This document shows positions 38,403-48,544 of a stretch of DNA of 64,000 nucleotides, piece after piece. This stretch comes from Nitrospirota bacterium (GTDB lineage: Bacteria > Nitrospirota > Thermodesulfovibrionia > Thermodesulfovibrionales > Dissulfurispiraceae), in NCBI GenBank assembly GCA_021791055.1, contig JAJYXI010000002.1, positions 74,229 to 138,228 on the forward strand, read 5' to 3'. Within the stretch, counting starts at the first letter, position 1; each line of letters opens with the position of its first letter. The notes below the pieces were generated by a model. It searched no databases. It was not told the origin of the DNA and was given only the letters and a program-made list of their open reading frames with translations. The translations under genes and the position numbers were made by a program.

Positions 38403-39421
38403 TGGAATCTCCTCATATACTCGATAGTCTGCTCTATTACATGACGCTGTGTCAGATACCATGCGTCTTCTGTCGAGCCTGCAATATGAGGCGTAATAAT
38501 AAGATTATCATGCGTCTGAGCATATCTTATTAAAGGATGTGATAACATCCTATTTGAAAAGTCAGGCTCAAATTCGCCGTCAAGCACATCCAGCGCAGCG
38601 CCTTTGATAATCCCCTTCTCCAATGCCTCTATCAGTGCTTGGGAATCAACGATTTCTCCCCTTGCCGTGTTTATAAAATAAGAGCCTTTTTTGAATTTAG
38701 AAAACACTGCTTTGTTGAAAAAATGCCTGTTTTCCTCATTCATGGGAATATGCACTGAAATAATATCAACATCAGAAACCAGTTCTTCCACTGTGTCAGT
38801 TCGTCTATAATTCCATTCATCCTTTATACCCCCCCATCCCCCCCTTACTAAGGGGGGGCAAAGGGGGGGTAACTCCGAATGCGTAATAAAAGGATCATAA
38901 TAAGAAACTTTCATGCCGAATGCATCTGCATACCTTGCCACCATCTTGCCAAGCCGTCCAAGACCGACAATGCCAAGTGACATCCTTGAGAGCATCGCCT
39001 GCCCTCCGAATTCCCATCTGCTCCACTTGCCGTCAAGAACAGATTTTATTGAAGGGATTACATTTCTCGTGATGTTAATTATCAATCCCATTGTTAATTC
39101 CGCTGTGGGTGTAATTGTATTGAGAAATTCTTTTTCATCCTTTAACGAAATAACATGAATGCCTTTCGATGCTGTACGCTCAACATCAATATGAGGCACG
39201 CCGGTTGTATTGGTTGCAACCACCTTCAGATTGGGAGACATGCAAAAAATATCCTCTCCGAAGAAATAGCCTAAAGGTGCAAATATCACAGATACATTCT
39301 TCAGGATGTCTGGAGTTATCATTGATGGGTTATTCAGCCTTATGACCTCGAAATGATTGAATAAAAGGTCAAGATTCTCTTTCTTATAATTCAGTATTTC
39401 AAAATATAATGCCTTTTTCAT
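38399..39421 (-). CDS. D-2-hydroxyacid dehydrogenase (phosphoglycerate dehydrogenase-like)
   Basis: LGIVGLGRLGKMVARYADAFGMKVSYYDP; FINTARGEIVDSQALIEAL; ITPHIAGST. Confidence 0.9.
   Translation of the reverse strand: MKKALYFEILNYKKENLDLLFNHFEVIRLNNPSMITPDILKNVSVIFAPLGYFFGEDIFCMSPNLKVVATNTTGVPHIDVERTASKGIHVISLKDEKEFLNTITPTAELTMGLIINITRNVIPSIKSVLDGKWSRWEFGGQAMLSRMSLGIVGLGRLGKMVARYADAFGMKVSYYDPFITHSELPPLCPPLVRGGWGGIKDEWNYRRTDTVEELVSDVDIISVHIPMNEENRHFFNKAVFSKFKKGSYFINTARGEIVDSQALIEALEKGIIKGAALDVLDGEFEPDFSNRMLSHPLIRYAQTHDNLIITPHIAGSTEDAWYLTQRHVIEQTIEYMRRFQ
38823..38875. repeat. 53-bp palindromic element, copy 2 (inside dehydrogenase CDS; inverted relative to copy 1)
   Basis: Reverse complement identical to 31584-31636 over 53 nt. 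Confidence 0.95.
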
Positions 39422-39431
39422 ATAATTTCAA

Positions 39432-40517
39432 CTACTCTAACAACTCCAATATGTTATTCGCTATTGTATCTTCATCGAAGTCCATTGTATTGTATACACC
39501 CTCTGCAAGCCCATCCCTCGTTTTTCCCATGATATTCATAGCTATATCCACCATCATATCAGCATTGTCCACCCATTCCATCAATCCCTTGTCTATCAGG
39601 TATTTGTCATAATGAGAAATAAACGACCTCGTCGAAATTGTCGGTGTGCCGAAATATGTGGCCTCTATATTTATAGTCCCTCCGCCTCCGATAAACAAAT
39701 CGGCATAAGCGAGCAAGTGCTGTATCACCGAGGCATTGTCGAGAATCGTGGCAAACGGAAACAGGTCCTTTAACGGCTTGCTCTCATATCTCGGAATAAT
39801 TACAAAGTTTGCACCTATTTTTTTAGTTAATCTCACCAAACCATCATATAGAAGAGAATACTTTTCACTCACATAGGATGCCTTAAACTCCTCTTCCCTG
39901 ATAACAATCAGCGGTTTGTCCAGTTTTATTTTAAGCTCGCTCTCTATGTATTCTTTGCTTGGCTTGAAATTCCTGAGCCATACAAACGGGTCAATACAGT
40001 TATAGCTCAGTATCTGGTCATCTTCCAGCGCCAGCCTTAAAAAAATCTCTCTCGGAACAATAAACGGATGAAAAATAGCGGTCGAAAGCGGAATCGTCAG
40101 CCTCGCCTGCGGCAATGCCTTTTTAAAATTTGTAGTATGGTCTGATAACGGTATGTCATAAAAATTTATATTCGGGATATTGAGACCGAAAGCCACCCTG
40201 TTGGCATCAACAGAGCATCCTGATATGAGGGTCTTAACTCTGAAGTTCCGCAGCAGCTCGCATAGGGCAACCTGTCTCTCCATGCTCGCAGTTAATTTAT
40301 TCCTGAGCTTTTCTCCGCCGAAGCTGCCAATTTCGAAATATTCGATATGATGAATATTCAGAAGCTCTGTGACTTCCGTGTATCCCTCGCTCTTTCTGGC
40401 TGTAACGAGGGTTTCATATCCAAGTTCCTGGAATTTCTTGATCATATCTTTAAAAAACAGAACGAACTTGGGCGTCACTATATCGAACCAGATTGTATTC
40501 ATGCCTTCCCTTTTCAT
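39432..40517 (-). CDS. DUF354 domain-containing protein
   Basis: NTIWFDIVTPKFVLFFKDMIKKFQELGYETLVTARKSEGY; DLFIGGGGTINIEATYFGTPTIS. Confidence 0.85.
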   Translation of the reverse strand: MKREGMNTIWFDIVTPKFVLFFKDMIKKFQELGYETLVTARKSEGYTEVTELLNIHHIEYFEIGSFGGEKLRNKLTASMERQVALCELLRNFRVKTLISGCSVDANRVAFGLNIPNINFYDIPLSDHTTNFKKALPQARLTIPLSTAIFHPFIVPREIFLRLALEDDQILSYNCIDPFVWLRNFKPSKEYIESELKIKLDKPLIVIREEEFKASYVSEKYSLLYDGLVRLTKKIGANFVIIPRYESKPLKDLFPFATILDNASVIQHLLAYADLFIGGGGTINIEATYFGTPTISTRSFISHYDKYLIDKGLMEWVDNADMMVDIAMNIMGKTRDGLAEGVYNTMDFDEDTIANNILELLE

Positions 40518-42361
40518 TTATATATCCTAAACCATTTTGAAAATACAATTAATGACCAGACATGCTGCTTAAACATCCCCCTGCTGCCTTCATTATAAAG
40601 GAATTCGAGAAATTCATCACTAAACCACCCTAACTCTTTATTCATATCAAACCACTCTTTCAAGATTTTATCTCCGTAATGTTCGTAATACCACTCCAGA
40701 TACGGGCTCGAAAAACCTTTTTTTTGCCTGCGAACAATTTCATTTGGGATAAATCTCTCTGCGACAGGCTTCAATAATGCCTTGGTCTGGCCTCCCTCCC
40801 TCAATTTGCAGTCAATGCTTAATGCGAGCTCCACAAGCCTGTGGTCGAGAAACGGAGCCCTGCTCTCTATCGAATTAGCCATGGTCATCTTATCGACCTT
40901 CATCATCAAGACTTCCGGTATCCATATCTTAAAATCTATGTATGAGAGCCAGTAGGAAGGCTCTTTCAATCCTGAATCCTTAAACTTTCTCCAATGTCCT
41001 TCGATAAACTCGCAGGACATGTCATCACGAAGGTCTTTAAAGGCATCCTCAGCAAGCAGCAGCTTTTTTTGTCTGTCGGTAAAGTTTTCCCCGATGGTTC
41101 TATATATCGGAAAACCGCCAAGGCTTCTTTTAAAGTATTCCCACCTCTTAGAGAGATTGAAGTTATCGAGAAAATAAGACAGCAGGAACTCCTTTTCGCT
41201 AAAACGGCTCTGCAAGCTGTAATATTTGAGTATCTCAAAATAAAAATCGTATCCTAAAAAGTCTTCATCGCTTCCCTCTCCTGTCAAAATAACCTTTATA
41301 TTATTTTTCATGACAAGCTGAGACAGCAGATATGTAGGAATGCATGCAGGGTCATTTACTGGCTCATCCAGATGATATACGACATCATCGATAACATCGA
41401 TAAAATCCTCTTTGGATGCCGATTTATCATGATGGATGGATCTGATATGGCTGACAGCGCTATCTGCATATGCAAGCTCATCGTACTGCTTATATTCATT
41501 ATATCCTATAGAGAAGGTATGGATTGGGCTCCTCTTTTGCAGACTGTATATGGCGCTCACGAGTGAAGAATCTATGCCCCCTGATAAAAAGCTTCCCACC
41601 TCAACATCTGCTACCAGCCTGTGCCTCACGCTGTCTATTAGAATGCTCTCTATCTCCTCTAAAGCTTCATTCGGATTTTTTATCTTGTAGGGCTGTACAT
41701 TATCCAGAATGTCATAATACTCCTCTATCTTTATTCTTTTCCCGTCGAATATCAGGTAATGTCCGGCCTGCAGCTTATTTATGCCTTCAAACATGGTGTT
41801 GGGAGGCAGGCTCGATAAAAAACTTAAATATTGAAGGAATGCTGTCTTGTTTATCTGAGGCCTTCTGTCAAGTAAGGGCAAGATTGCCTTTATCTCTGAT
41901 GAAAATATAAAGTTTCCATTCTGAAAGGTATAATAGAGCGGCTTCTTCCCGAATCTGTCCCTTGCTAAGAGGAATATATTTTTTTCTCTGTCCCATATGG
42001 CGAATGCAAACATCCCGTTAATCTTCTTAAAGAAATCCAAGCCGTAATGCTTATACGCATAAATTAAAACCTCCGTATCTGTATTGCTTCTGAATTGGTA
42101 ATGCCTTTCCAGGTCGCTTCTTATCTCTTTGAAGTTGTAAATCTCGCCATTGAAGATAATCCAGATACTTCCTTCTCTGTCTGACATGGGCTGATTTCCC
42201 TTTGAAGACAGATCGAGTATCGAAAGCCTTGTATGCCCTAAGAAAGTATTGCCGTCTTTATAATAGCCGAGATTGTCCGGCCCTCTGTGATTTAAGAGAT
42301 TTAAAGACTTTAAGGCTAACTTTTCATCATAATTCCCTTTTATGCCGAATATTCCACACAC
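40514..42361 (-). CDS. asnB: Asparagine synthase (glutamine-hydrolysing)-like amidotransferase
   Basis: MCGIFGIKGNYDEKLALKSLNLLNHRGPDN; VGSFLSGGIDSSLV; LTGEGSDEDFLGY. Confidence 0.93.
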   Translation of the reverse strand: MCGIFGIKGNYDEKLALKSLNLLNHRGPDNLGYYKDGNTFLGHTRLSILDLSSKGNQPMSDREGSIWIIFNGEIYNFKEIRSDLERHYQFRSNTDTEVLIYAYKHYGLDFFKKINGMFAFAIWDREKNIFLLARDRFGKKPLYYTFQNGNFIFSSEIKAILPLLDRRPQINKTAFLQYLSFLSSLPPNTMFEGINKLQAGHYLIFDGKRIKIEEYYDILDNVQPYKIKNPNEALEEIESILIDSVRHRLVADVEVGSFLSGGIDSSLVSAIYSLQKRSPIHTFSIGYNEYKQYDELAYADSAVSHIRSIHHDKSASKEDFIDVIDDVVYHLDEPVNDPACIPTYLLSQLVMKNNIKVILTGEGSDEDFLGYDFYFEILKYYSLQSRFSEKEFLLSYFLDNFNLSKRWEYFKRSLGGFPIYRTIGENFTDRQKKLLLAEDAFKDLRDDMSCEFIEGHWRKFKDSGLKEPSYWLSYIDFKIWIPEVLMMKVDKMTMANSIESRAPFLDHRLVELALSIDCKLREGGQTKALLKPVAERFIPNEIVRRQKKGFSSPYLEWYYEHYGDKILKEWFDMNKELGWFSDEFLEFLYNEGSRGMFKQHVWSLIVFSKWFRIYK

Positions 42362-42373
42362 CTTCGATAGCTC

Positions 42374-42955
42374 CTAATTCAATTTCTTCAGTTTTTCATC
42401 AAGCCCAAGCCCCTTTATTACTCTAACCACACCGTGCGGCACAAAATGTTCCCATTTGCTGCTATTTGCAATAAGTTCTCTCACCTCAGTCCCGGTAGTG
42501 AATCTCTCCGACATATCCCTTACCCAAAGGATTTCCACCTGTAGCCCAAGTGACTTGAGAATATCCGCTTTTTTATATCCCCAATCATCATAGATCGTGA
42601 CAAACACAACTGCATCCATCGGGATATAGTATTTCAGGAGCTTCGGGAAATGTATTGGAAATGGAACTATTTCAAATGACTTTCTGTCCACTCCGGCCTC
42701 TAAAAGAGATTCCTTTATCATGAGCGCCCTTTCGTAAAAAGTAAAAGTGTAGTAGGGATATGAAACAGCCCTGAAGGGATCTCTCGAATCTTCCCTTTCA
42801 ATATCCGTTTCAAAAAATGACCTTGTTGGATCTGGATCGGTAATTCCAATTATCAAATGCTCGCACCTTTCCTTACATGCAAGGAGATACTCCATATGCC
42901 CCATATGGAGAATTTGAAATCTTCCGTTTGCTATGCCTACCGGATATCTGTCCAT
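42374..42955 (-). CDS. Nicotinamide-nucleotide adenylyltransferase-like nucleotidyltransferase
   Basis: VGIANGRFQILHMGHMEYLLACKERCEHLIIGI (HxGH); RFTTGTEVRELI. Confidence 0.82.
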   Translation of the reverse strand: MDRYPVGIANGRFQILHMGHMEYLLACKERCEHLIIGITDPDPTRSFFETDIEREDSRDPFRAVSYPYYTFTFYERALMIKESLLEAGVDRKSFEIVPFPIHFPKLLKYYIPMDAVVFVTIYDDWGYKKADILKSLGLQVEILWVRDMSERFTTGTEVRELIANSSKWEHFVPHGVVRVIKGLGLDEKLKKLN

Positions 42956-43656
42956 CTCATCAAGTCCTTTCCTATCACAATTCTTCCAATATAGCCCTTC
43001 TTCTTTGCCATAGAGTTAAGCCGATCTTCATCGAGATCTCTATAAAGGTGCGAGCAGACTATTGTTTTCACCTGTGTCAGAAAAGCTATGTCTATTATAT
43101 TTTCGTCTTTAAGTCCTCCAACATTTAAAACCGCACAATCGGAATCCTTTAAAAAATTTATTTCCTTCTCATCAAACGCTATATCCCCGGTAAAAGCATA
43201 TACCTTTCCATCATGCACAAATCTTAACCCACTATTGTTTTCATGGGATAACCGGATAAACTCGAATTCAAGATTGTTTATAGAGAATCTTTTATCTGTT
43301 ATCTCGTGAATATTCACCTTAAACCTTGCATTGGCTATACTTTGGGGGCCTACTATATCCAAAACAAGACCGATTTTTTCCCTGATGCCGGACGGTCCAT
43401 AGATATTCAAATCCTTGCTTCTCAAATCATCAGGCGAATAAAGACCTGCATGTAAAAACGGGATTAAATCGGATATATGATCCGGATGGAAATGGGAAAT
43501 CACTATATGTTGAATATCATCCTGCTTTAATGAAAACTCATAAATCCTCTGTGAAATGCCCCTGCCAAAGTCAAAGACAACCCTTACGGCATCAACCTCT
43601 ATGAGAATACTTGACGCCATCCTGTCCTTTTCTATCTGACATGTTCCTGTCCCCAA
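42937..43656 (-). CDS. MBL-fold metallohydrolase (RNase Z-like)
   Basis: HIVISHFHPDHISDLIPFL (HxHxDH); KVYAFTGDIAFDEKEI. Confidence 0.88.
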   Translation of the reverse strand: MGTGTCQIEKDRMASSILIEVDAVRVVFDFGRGISQRIYEFSLKQDDIQHIVISHFHPDHISDLIPFLHAGLYSPDDLRSKDLNIYGPSGIREKIGLVLDIVGPQSIANARFKVNIHEITDKRFSINNLEFEFIRLSHENNSGLRFVHDGKVYAFTGDIAFDEKEINFLKDSDCAVLNVGGLKDENIIDIAFLTQVKTIVCSHLYRDLDEDRLNSMAKKKGYIGRIVIGKDLMRWTDIR

Positions 43657-43666
43657 AAGAGTGATG

Positions 43667-44821
43667 TTAATTATAAATTACCTCCTCCCACTTTTTAAGC
43701 ATAACCGATATATCAAAATCCTTTGCCCTCTCAGCAGCCGCTTTCTTATAGAAAGACAACATGTCTCCGTCTTTGCAAAATTCTTTTATCACATTCGCCA
43801 ATCCTTCGATATTTCCTGTCTCGACGAGTTTGATGTATTTCCCGTTGTCCGCTACGGAAAAGCATGAGGCAAAATCATAGCTTATGCACGCACAGCCGCA
43901 GGCCATGGCCTCGATTAGAGTATTGGGAAAACCTTCGTAATATGACGGAAACACAAAAAATTTGGAGTTTTTCATGTATTTGTACGGATTTCTGGAAAAA
44001 CCCGCAACCTCGATTCTATTTTCCAAATTTATTCCCTTTATCATCTCCTCTAAGTATTCCCTGTCCGGCCCGTCACCTATAATAAGCAGGTCTTCTTTTA
44101 TCGAATCTTTTATCATTGCAAATGCCTTAATAAGGTCTTCCTGCCCTTTCTGCTTGTTATACAGTCTTCCTACATTCACAATATAATCTTTAAACCCTGT
44201 ATCTTCTCTTGCCAATGTATTTATTTCATTTATATCTATGCCGTTCTGTATAACAACCGACCCTATCCCCAGTTGTTGCAGTTCCAATCTCACTCCCTCG
44301 CTTACACTTATCACCCTATCGGCTTTTTTATACAATTTTTTGATATGGTTTACATAGAAATCATTGTGCAGCAAATGCACAAAGGCGCCCTTGTACTGGT
44401 TTTCTATGGATACCCTTGAGGAAATAATCAGTCTCTTGTCCTTAACCGCCTCTATGCTGATTAAATTGTTGTAATCTTCGAATGACACGAAGACATCTGC
44501 ATCCAGATATTTCACCATCTCTTTCAGATGAAAGACCCTATCGTTATATAGCTCTTCTCCTGCCTTCAGGGTCAGCCCTACATCTCTTTTTGACAGGACT
44601 AAAGGATCCAATATCTTCTCAGGTAGTATATGGATTTTTACCCTTTCATCAATATCAAAGGCTATAGGCTTTTTCTCAAACACGATAATGCTGACATAAT
44701 TATTTTCAGCCAAATGATTTGCCAATCTTGAGACAACCCTCTGAACACCGCCAAAATAAAGGTTCTGGGTGATAAAGGCGATTTTATTCATCTTACACAG
44801 CATGCATATATCTCTGCGCAA
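43667..44821 (-). CDS. Glycosyltransferase family 4
   Basis: FGGVQRVVSRLANHLAENNYV; NVGRLYNKQKGQEDLIKAFAMI; FPSYYEGFPNTLIEAMACG. Confidence 0.93.
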   Translation of the reverse strand: MRRDICMLCKMNKIAFITQNLYFGGVQRVVSRLANHLAENNYVSIIVFEKKPIAFDIDERVKIHILPEKILDPLVLSKRDVGLTLKAGEELYNDRVFHLKEMVKYLDADVFVSFEDYNNLISIEAVKDKRLIISSRVSIENQYKGAFVHLLHNDFYVNHIKKLYKKADRVISVSEGVRLELQQLGIGSVVIQNGIDINEINTLAREDTGFKDYIVNVGRLYNKQKGQEDLIKAFAMIKDSIKEDLLIIGDGPDREYLEEMIKGINLENRIEVAGFSRNPYKYMKNSKFFVFPSYYEGFPNTLIEAMACGCACISYDFASCFSVADNGKYIKLVETGNIEGLANVIKEFCKDGDMLSFYKKAAAERAKDFDISVMLKKWEEVIYN

Positions 44822-45519
44822 TACCCTCCAAAGAGATGAGAAATGCTATTCAGCGCTTCGATATATTCCACAGGAAATTTTGTCAACTGGCCATCTGTAA
44901 GCGGCTTAAATTGCACTCCCTGTATCGTTAATATAGACAGCCCTGCCTTTTTAATATCTGACTTCAATAAATTGACATCATAAACCCTTATATGGCCTGA
45001 TTCCATATCATTCCGGTTGAAGGAATAAGGTGTCTCCAGATAGCCCATCTCCGCCCCTAACAATCTGTGAACGCTTAATGCATTCGGGACTATGATGTGC
45101 AGTCTGCCGTTTTTTGACAACCAATCCTTTACCATGAATAATAGCTCTATAGGATTCTCCACATGTTCCAATCCATCTGTTAAGACTATGTCGGAATATC
45201 TTTCATCCGGAGTGTAATCCTCCCACCTTGAACGGATAAACTTCACATTAGCAAGTTTTTTATCCTTTAATATCTTTTTAGAGAATTTATCTGCCATATC
45301 AACAACAGTAACCTTTTCCGACCATCCTGCCAGTATGGATGTGGTTGGAGACTCATCGCTGCCCAGTTCCAAAACATTTTCGCCGATAAAATATTTACTG
45401 ATTAGCCGGTACCCGAACTTTTTTGTCATCAGATATGAACGGTAACCGCCCCTTGACTGCTGGAGCGCCTTAGCTATGATATTTGATAAAACAGCATCCC
45501 TCTTCGCATAATCAGCCAT
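44788..45519 (-). CDS. Class I SAM-dependent methyltransferase
   Basis: VLELGSDESPTTSILAGWSEKVTVVDMADKFSKK; DIVLTDGLEHVENP. Confidence 0.85.
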   Translation of the reverse strand: MADYAKRDAVLSNIIAKALQQSRGGYRSYLMTKKFGYRLISKYFIGENVLELGSDESPTTSILAGWSEKVTVVDMADKFSKKILKDKKLANVKFIRSRWEDYTPDERYSDIVLTDGLEHVENPIELLFMVKDWLSKNGRLHIIVPNALSVHRLLGAEMGYLETPYSFNRNDMESGHIRVYDVNLLKSDIKKAGLSILTIQGVQFKPLTDGQLTKFPVEYIEALNSISHLFGGYCAEIYACCVR

Positions 45520-45543
45520 TTATAATCACCGCCATCTCTATCA

Positions 45544-46377
45544 TTAAGCCCTCTTCATCAAAATCAATGACCTGTTTCTAAACATAGAATAAAAATATGT
45601 GTATAAGCGAATATATACATTCACAAGACAATTTCTTTCTGTTTTATTCTCGTGAGACTGTCCGACGTTCTTTAGTCCGAGAAGATATCTCATCAGGTCA
45701 GAAAGTGTGAACACCATATTTTTGTCAAAAATTATTTTCCTCCTGAAAAATGCAATGTCCTTAACATAAAAATATTTCAAAAGTATCGAATCCATTTCTC
45801 TATGGCCTCTGTAAAAAACCCCCTTTTTCAGATATTCGCTGTGAGATTCTCCATCGGCATGCGGATAAAGGCCGACACCTAATTTATAAAAGAAATTTAT
45901 ATATCTAACTCTGACGCCTGAATACGGCAGCCAATGAACAAATGGTAATTTTAGATGGGGCTCAACGATACTATAAGAGGACGGAAACTCGGCGAATATA
46001 AATCCACCCGGTTTCAGAACCCTGCCCAGCTCCTGCAATGCCTTGTCCATATCAGAGATATGTTCGAAGACCTGATATGCGTATATAAAATCGAAAAAGC
46101 CGTCTTCGAACGGTAATTTATAGTCTGATTTAATCTCAAAAAACTCCTTCCGCGAATCAATCAGTTGTATCCTTTCTTTCTCAAATTTATTTTCTGAAAA
46201 CTTATGCCTGACTTCCTCTACAGCCTGTTTATCTATATCAACACCGTATACATCAAAAGACAATTTTCGCAATTCCACAGCAATGTTCCCGGTTCCGCAC
46301 CCGAAATCAAGAATTTTGGGATTGACTAAATTCCCTCCGAACTCATCAAGGATTCTGAGAATTATTTTGTAATACAA
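45544..46377 (-). CDS. Class I SAM-dependent methyltransferase
   Basis: ILDFGCGTGNIAVELRKLSFDVYGVDID; YAYQVFEHISDMDKALQELGRVLKPGG. Confidence 0.88.
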   Translation of the reverse strand: MYYKIILRILDEFGGNLVNPKILDFGCGTGNIAVELRKLSFDVYGVDIDKQAVEEVRHKFSENKFEKERIQLIDSRKEFFEIKSDYKLPFEDGFFDFIYAYQVFEHISDMDKALQELGRVLKPGGFIFAEFPSSYSIVEPHLKLPFVHWLPYSGVRVRYINFFYKLGVGLYPHADGESHSEYLKKGVFYRGHREMDSILLKYFYVKDIAFFRRKIIFDKNMVFTLSDLMRYLLGLKNVGQSHENKTERNCLVNVYIRLYTYFYSMFRNRSLILMKRA

Positions 46378-46409
46378 GCTGCGATCTCCTGCAATCTGCT
46401 CTTATATGC

Positions 46410-47411
46410 TCAGACAGCATACAGAACCGTTTCGCCCATCCATATCCCATGCTGGTCAAGAAAGAGTTTATAGTCTTTTCTGGTCTCTTTTATTTTTATC
46501 GGAATATTCCATATATCCTCTCTCTTGTGGTACACACAGATAGCAAGGGCAGGCTTGAAAAGTCTTATTGTATCCTGAGCTCCGATTACAGCATCGAGTT
46601 CCGCACCTTCTATATCCATCTTAATAAAATCCACTTTCTCTATCTTATTCTCCTTCACGAAGGTATCAATGTCCACAACATTGATCAAAGCGTCTCCGCA
46701 TCCATCTATTTTGTTACAGCCAGAGCCTATAGTGGTGTTAAACCTTACAGCCGACCTTTCACTAAAAACCCCTGCATTAACCGTTACAACAGCTTTATTA
46801 TCCTTATATTGAGATTCGAGCCTGCTAAACAACACAGGATCGGGCTCAAATGCAAAAACCCTCCCTGTTTTGAGATGGGACAATACCCGTTGGGTAAACC
46901 ACCCATAAGCAGCTCCGCAGTCAAATACAATACCATCACCTTTTATCGCATAATGGAGAAAATACTGGTCATGGAGATTGACATAATAGCTTTTGTTTAA
47001 CTTTTTATGTTCAAGGATATTTTTATATATTAGTTTTGAATACTCATCCTCAAAGAGGGTCTCTGCTTCTCCGGCAAGGCTTTGGTCAATAAATCCATAG
47101 TCTATTTGTTTGCCGTCATCAATATAAGTCGCATAATGGAATATCCTGTAATTTTGGAAACCCGCTCCGATTAACTTCCTCTCCAGATCAAACCAGTATT
47201 GCTCCGATGCCACGAGTATTTCTATATTTCCTTCCTTGCACAACTCGACTGCATCTTCCATGGCTATAACCTTAATATTATTGAAATAGGTTCCCTGCTT
47301 TGACTGTGAATCGTCTATAAAATTGATACATTTATACCCGTAAGTTCCTTCGAGCACTAATTGTGCCACTGCTCCGCTCAATCCCGCACCGTATATCATG
47401 CATTCTTTCAT
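46410..47411 (-). CDS. FkbM family methyltransferase with N-terminal nucleotide-sugar-binding-like region
   Basis: VFDCGAAYGWFTQRVLSHLKTGRVFAFEPDPVLFSRLE; VDFIKMDIEGAELDAVIGA. Confidence 0.85.
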   Translation of the reverse strand: MKECMIYGAGLSGAVAQLVLEGTYGYKCINFIDDSQSKQGTYFNNIKVIAMEDAVELCKEGNIEILVASEQYWFDLERKLIGAGFQNYRIFHYATYIDDGKQIDYGFIDQSLAGEAETLFEDEYSKLIYKNILEHKKLNKSYYVNLHDQYFLHYAIKGDGIVFDCGAAYGWFTQRVLSHLKTGRVFAFEPDPVLFSRLESQYKDNKAVVTVNAGVFSERSAVRFNTTIGSGCNKIDGCGDALINVVDIDTFVKENKIEKVDFIKMDIEGAELDAVIGAQDTIRLFKPALAICVYHKREDIWNIPIKIKETRKDYKLFLDQHGIWMGETVLYAV

Positions 47412-47423
47412 TTCTAATCCGCT

Positions 47424-48539
47424 TTACTTGGCTATATTTTTTAATGTATTGACAATATACTCGGTTTCTTTATCTGTAAGTCCTGGATATAACGGGAGAG
47501 ATATTGTTCTCTCTCCGATATATTCTGCAATAGGAAAATCTCCATCTTTGTATCCAAATGTATCCTTATAATAAGTATGGAGATGTATCGGTCTGTAATT
47601 TACTGCCACACCGATACCCGCCTTTTGCAGCTTGACCAAAACCTCATCTCTATTATTAACCAACACGGCAAACAAATGCCTTGCCGATTTTGTATTTTTA
47701 GGAACCTTTATATAGTCTATACCTAACCTATCGAATTCTCTTTCGTAAAAAAATGCTATTTCCTCTCTTCTTGCAAGATTATCTTCTATTCTCTCTAACT
47801 GACCGATAAGAAGCGCAGACTGTATATCTGAAATATTATATTTAAATCCCAAAAGCTTCATATCCCAGTGGCTGTATCTCTTTGTATATCGGCTGCTTGC
47901 ATCCTTATCTATGCCGTGAAGTCTGAGCATGTAGAATTTTTCGGCCAATTCTTTATCATGGCATACAATCGCCCCGCCTTCCCCGGAAGTTATATTCTTA
48001 GTGGCATAAAACGAAAAACAGGCTGAATCTGAAAGCTCTCCAGGTCTTATATCTTCTCTCATGCCTTCGATACAGTGTGCAGAGTCCTCTATAACTTTTA
48101 GATTATATTTGTCCGCAATTTTTCTTATCCTTTTGATGTCAGTCATATTTCCATAGAGGTGTACAGGAATTATTGCCTTTGTCTTCCCTGTAATCTTCTC
48201 TTCAATTTTTGCAACATCGATATTTCCGGTTTCCTTTTCCACATCAATGAAGACAGGTCGTGCACCTGCATGAAGTATTGCATTCGCAGTGGCTACGAAA
48301 CTTAATGGAGTGGTTATAACCTCATCATCTTCGCCGATGCCTAATGCCAATAAAGACAAATGCAAGGCCGCTGTGCATGAATTAACCGCAACACAATGCC
48401 TTATTCCCAAATATTCTGCAAATTTTCTCTCAAATTCCTCTGTAACATGTGCATTGGTAAGAAAGATTGATTTTAAAACTTTATTAGCCCTTTCAATATC
48501 CTCATCGTTTATGCCGTGTCTGAAAAACTCTATTTTCAT
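47424..48539 (-). CDS. DegT/DnrJ/EryC1/StrS family sugar aminotransferase
   Basis: AVNSCTAALHLSLLALGIGEDDEVITTPLSFVATANAILHAGARPVFIDVE; CFSFYATKNITSGEGG. Confidence 0.94.
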   Translation of the reverse strand: MKIEFFRHGINDEDIERANKVLKSIFLTNAHVTEEFERKFAEYLGIRHCVAVNSCTAALHLSLLALGIGEDDEVITTPLSFVATANAILHAGARPVFIDVEKETGNIDVAKIEEKITGKTKAIIPVHLYGNMTDIKRIRKIADKYNLKVIEDSAHCIEGMREDIRPGELSDSACFSFYATKNITSGEGGAIVCHDKELAEKFYMLRLHGIDKDASSRYTKRYSHWDMKLLGFKYNISDIQSALLIGQLERIEDNLARREEIAFFYEREFDRLGIDYIKVPKNTKSARHLFAVLVNNRDEVLVKLQKAGIGVAVNYRPIHLHTYYKDTFGYKDGDFPIAEYIGERTISLPLYPGLTDKETEYIVNTLKNIAK

Positions 48540-48544
48540 ATTTA

